Assembly (NCBI GenBank): GCA_029465975.1
Contig: CM055745.1
Location: 17,944,258 to 18,008,257, forward strand
DNA: 64,000 nucleotides
Reading direction: 5' to 3'
Source: Dallia pectoralis
Lineage: Eukaryota > Chordata > Actinopteri > Esociformes > Umbridae
A program made the translations under genes and the position numbers. Shown here piece after piece: positions 52,701-55,700 of the stretch. Within the stretch, counting starts at the first letter, position 1; every line of letters starts with the position of its first letter. The notes beneath the pieces were generated by a model that made no database searches, was not told the origin of the DNA, and saw only the letters and a program-made list of their open reading frames with translations.

Positions 52701-55700
52701 TGTGCTGGCTGACTGCATCTGATGTGCTGGCTGACTGCATCTGATGTGCTGGCTGACTGCATCTGATGTGCTGGCTGACTGCATCTGATGTGCTGCTGAC
52801 TGCATCTGTGCTGACTGCATCTGATGTGCTGGCTGACTGCATCTGATGTGCTGGCTGACTGCATCATGTGCTGGCTGACTGCATCTGATGTGCTGGCTGA
52901 CTGCATCTGATGTGCTGGCTGACTGCATCATGTGCTGGCTGACTGCATGTGTTGTGCTGGCTGACTGCATCTGATGTGCTGGCTGACTGCATCTGATGTG
53001 CTGGCTGACTGCATCTGATGTGCTGGCTGACTGCATCTGATGTGCTGGCTGACTGCATCTGATGTGCTGGCTGACTGCATCTGATGTGCTGGCTGACTGC
53101 ATCTGATGTGCTGGCTGACTGCATCTGATGTGCTGGCTGACTGCATCTGATGTGCTGGCTGACTGCATCTGATGTGCTGGCTGGCTGCATCTGATGTGCT
53201 GGCTGCTGCATCTGGCTGGCTGCATCTGATGTGCTGGCTGGCTGCATCTGATGTGCTGGCTGGCTGCATCTGATGTGCTGGCTGCATCTGATGTGCTGAC
53301 TGCATCTGATGTGCTGACTGACTGCATCTGATGTGCTGACTGCCTGCATCTGATGTGCTGACTGACTGCATCTGATGTGCTGACTGACTGCATCTGATGT
53401 GCTGACTGACTGCATCTGATGTGCTGACTGACTGCATCTGATGTGCTGACTGACTGCATCTGATGTGCTGACTGACTGCATCTGATGTGCTGACTGACTG
53501 CATCTGATGTGCTGACTGACTGCATCTGATGTGCTGACTGACTGCATCTGATGTGCTGACTGACTGCATCTGATGTGCTGACTGACTTCATCTGATGTGC
53601 TGACTGACTGCATCTGATGTGCTGACTGACTGCATCTGATGTGCTGACTGCATCTGATGTGCTGACTGCATCTGATGTGCTGACTGCATCTGATGTGCTG
53701 ACTGACTGCATCTGACTGACTGCATCTGATATGCTGACTGACTGCATATATGTGCTGAGCTGACTGCATCTGATGTGCTGACTGACTGCATCTGATGTGC
53801 TGACTGCATCTGATGTGCTGACTGACTGCATCTGATATGCTGACTGACTGCATCTGATGTGCTGGCTGACTGCATCTGATGTGCTGGCTGACTGCATCTG
53901 ATGTGCTGGCTGACTGCATCTGATGTGCTGGCTGACTGCATCTGATGTGCTGGCTGACTGCATCTGATGTGCTGGCTGACTGCATCTGATGTGCTGGCTG
54001 ACTGCATCTGATGTGCTGGCTGACTGCATCCGATGTGCTTGCTTACTGCATCCGATGTGCTTGCTTACTGCATCCGGTGTGCTGGCTGACTGCATCTGAT
54101 GTGCTGACTGCATCTGATATGCTGACTGACTGCATCTGATATGCTGACTGACTGCATCTAATGAGCTGACTGCATCTGATGTGCTGGCTGACTGCATCTG
54201 ATGTGCTGGCTGACTGCATCTGATGTGCTGGCTGACTGCCCTGGTCCCCACTGTACCTGATGTCTGCCCCTCCCTGCCCCACCCTGGTCCCACCTGTATC
54301 TGCTGTCTGCCCCTCCCTGCCCCACCTGTATCTGCTGTCTGCCCCTCTCTGCCCCACCCTGGTCCCACCTGTATCTGCTGTCTGCCCCTCCCTGCCCCAC
54401 CCTGGTCCCCCCTGTACCTGCTGTCTGCCCCTCCCTGGTCCCCCCGCCCCACCCTGGTCACCCATGTACCTGCCCCTCCCTGCCCCACCCTGGTCCCACC
54501 TGTACCTGCTGTCTGCCCGTCCCTGCCCCACCCTGGTCCCCCCTGTACCTGCTGTCTGCCCCTCCCTGCCCCCCCTGTATCTGCTGTCTGCCCCTCCCTG
54601 CCCCACCCTGGTCCCCCTGTACCTGCTGTCTGCCCCTCCCTGCCCCACCCTGGTCCCACCTGTACCTGCTGTCTGCCCCTCCCTGCCCCACCCTGGTCCC
54701 ACCTGTACCTGCTGTCTGCCCCTCCCTGCCCCACCCTGGTCCCACCTGTACCTGCTGTCTGCCCCTCCCTGCCCCACCCTGGTCCCACCTGTACCTGCTG
54801 TCTGCCCCTCCCTGCCCCACCCTGGTCCCACCTGTATCTGCTGTCTGCCCCTCCCTGCCCCACCCTGGTCCCCCCTGTACCTGCTGTCTGCCCCTCCCTG
54901 CCCCACCCTGGTCCCCCTGTACCTGCTGTCTGCCCCTCCCTGCCCCACCCTGGTCCCACCTGTACCTGCTGTCTCCCCCTCCCTGCCCCACCCTGGTCCC
55001 TCCTGTATCTGCTGTCTGCCCCTCCCTGCCCCACCCTGGTCCCCCCTGTACCTGCTGTCTGCCCCTCCCTGGTCCCCCCGCCCCACCCTGGTCACCCATG
55101 TACCTGCCCCTCCCTGCCCCACCCTGGTCCCACCTGTACCTGCTGTCTGCCCCTCCCTGCCCCACCCTGGTCCCCCTGTACCTGCTGTCTGCCCCTCCCT
55201 GCCCCACCCTGGTCCCACCTGTACCTGCTGTCTGCCCCTCCCTGCCCCACCCTGGTCCCACCTGTATCTGCTGTCTGCCCCTCCCTGCCCCACCCTGGTC
55301 CCCCTGTACCTGCTGTCTGCCCCTCCCTGCCCCACCTGTATCTGCTGTCTGCCCCTCCCTGCCCCACCCTGGTCCCCCTGTACCTGCTGTCTGCCCCTCC
55401 CTGCCCCACCCTGGTCCCACCTGTACCTGCTGTCTGCCCCTCCCTGCCCCACCCTGGTCCCACCTGTATCTGCTGTCTGCCCCTCCCTGCCCCACCCTGG
55501 TCCCCCTGTACCTGCTGTCTGCCCCTCCCTGCCCCACCTGTATCTGCTGTCTGACCCTCCCTGCCCCACCCTGGTCCCACCTGTATCTGCTGTCTGCCCC
55601 TCCCTGCCCCACCCTGGTCCCACCTGAATCTGCCCTTCCCTGCCCCACCCTGGTACCTTTCTGAACAGTCTCTGACTGCCCCCACCAGCTGATGTTGGGT

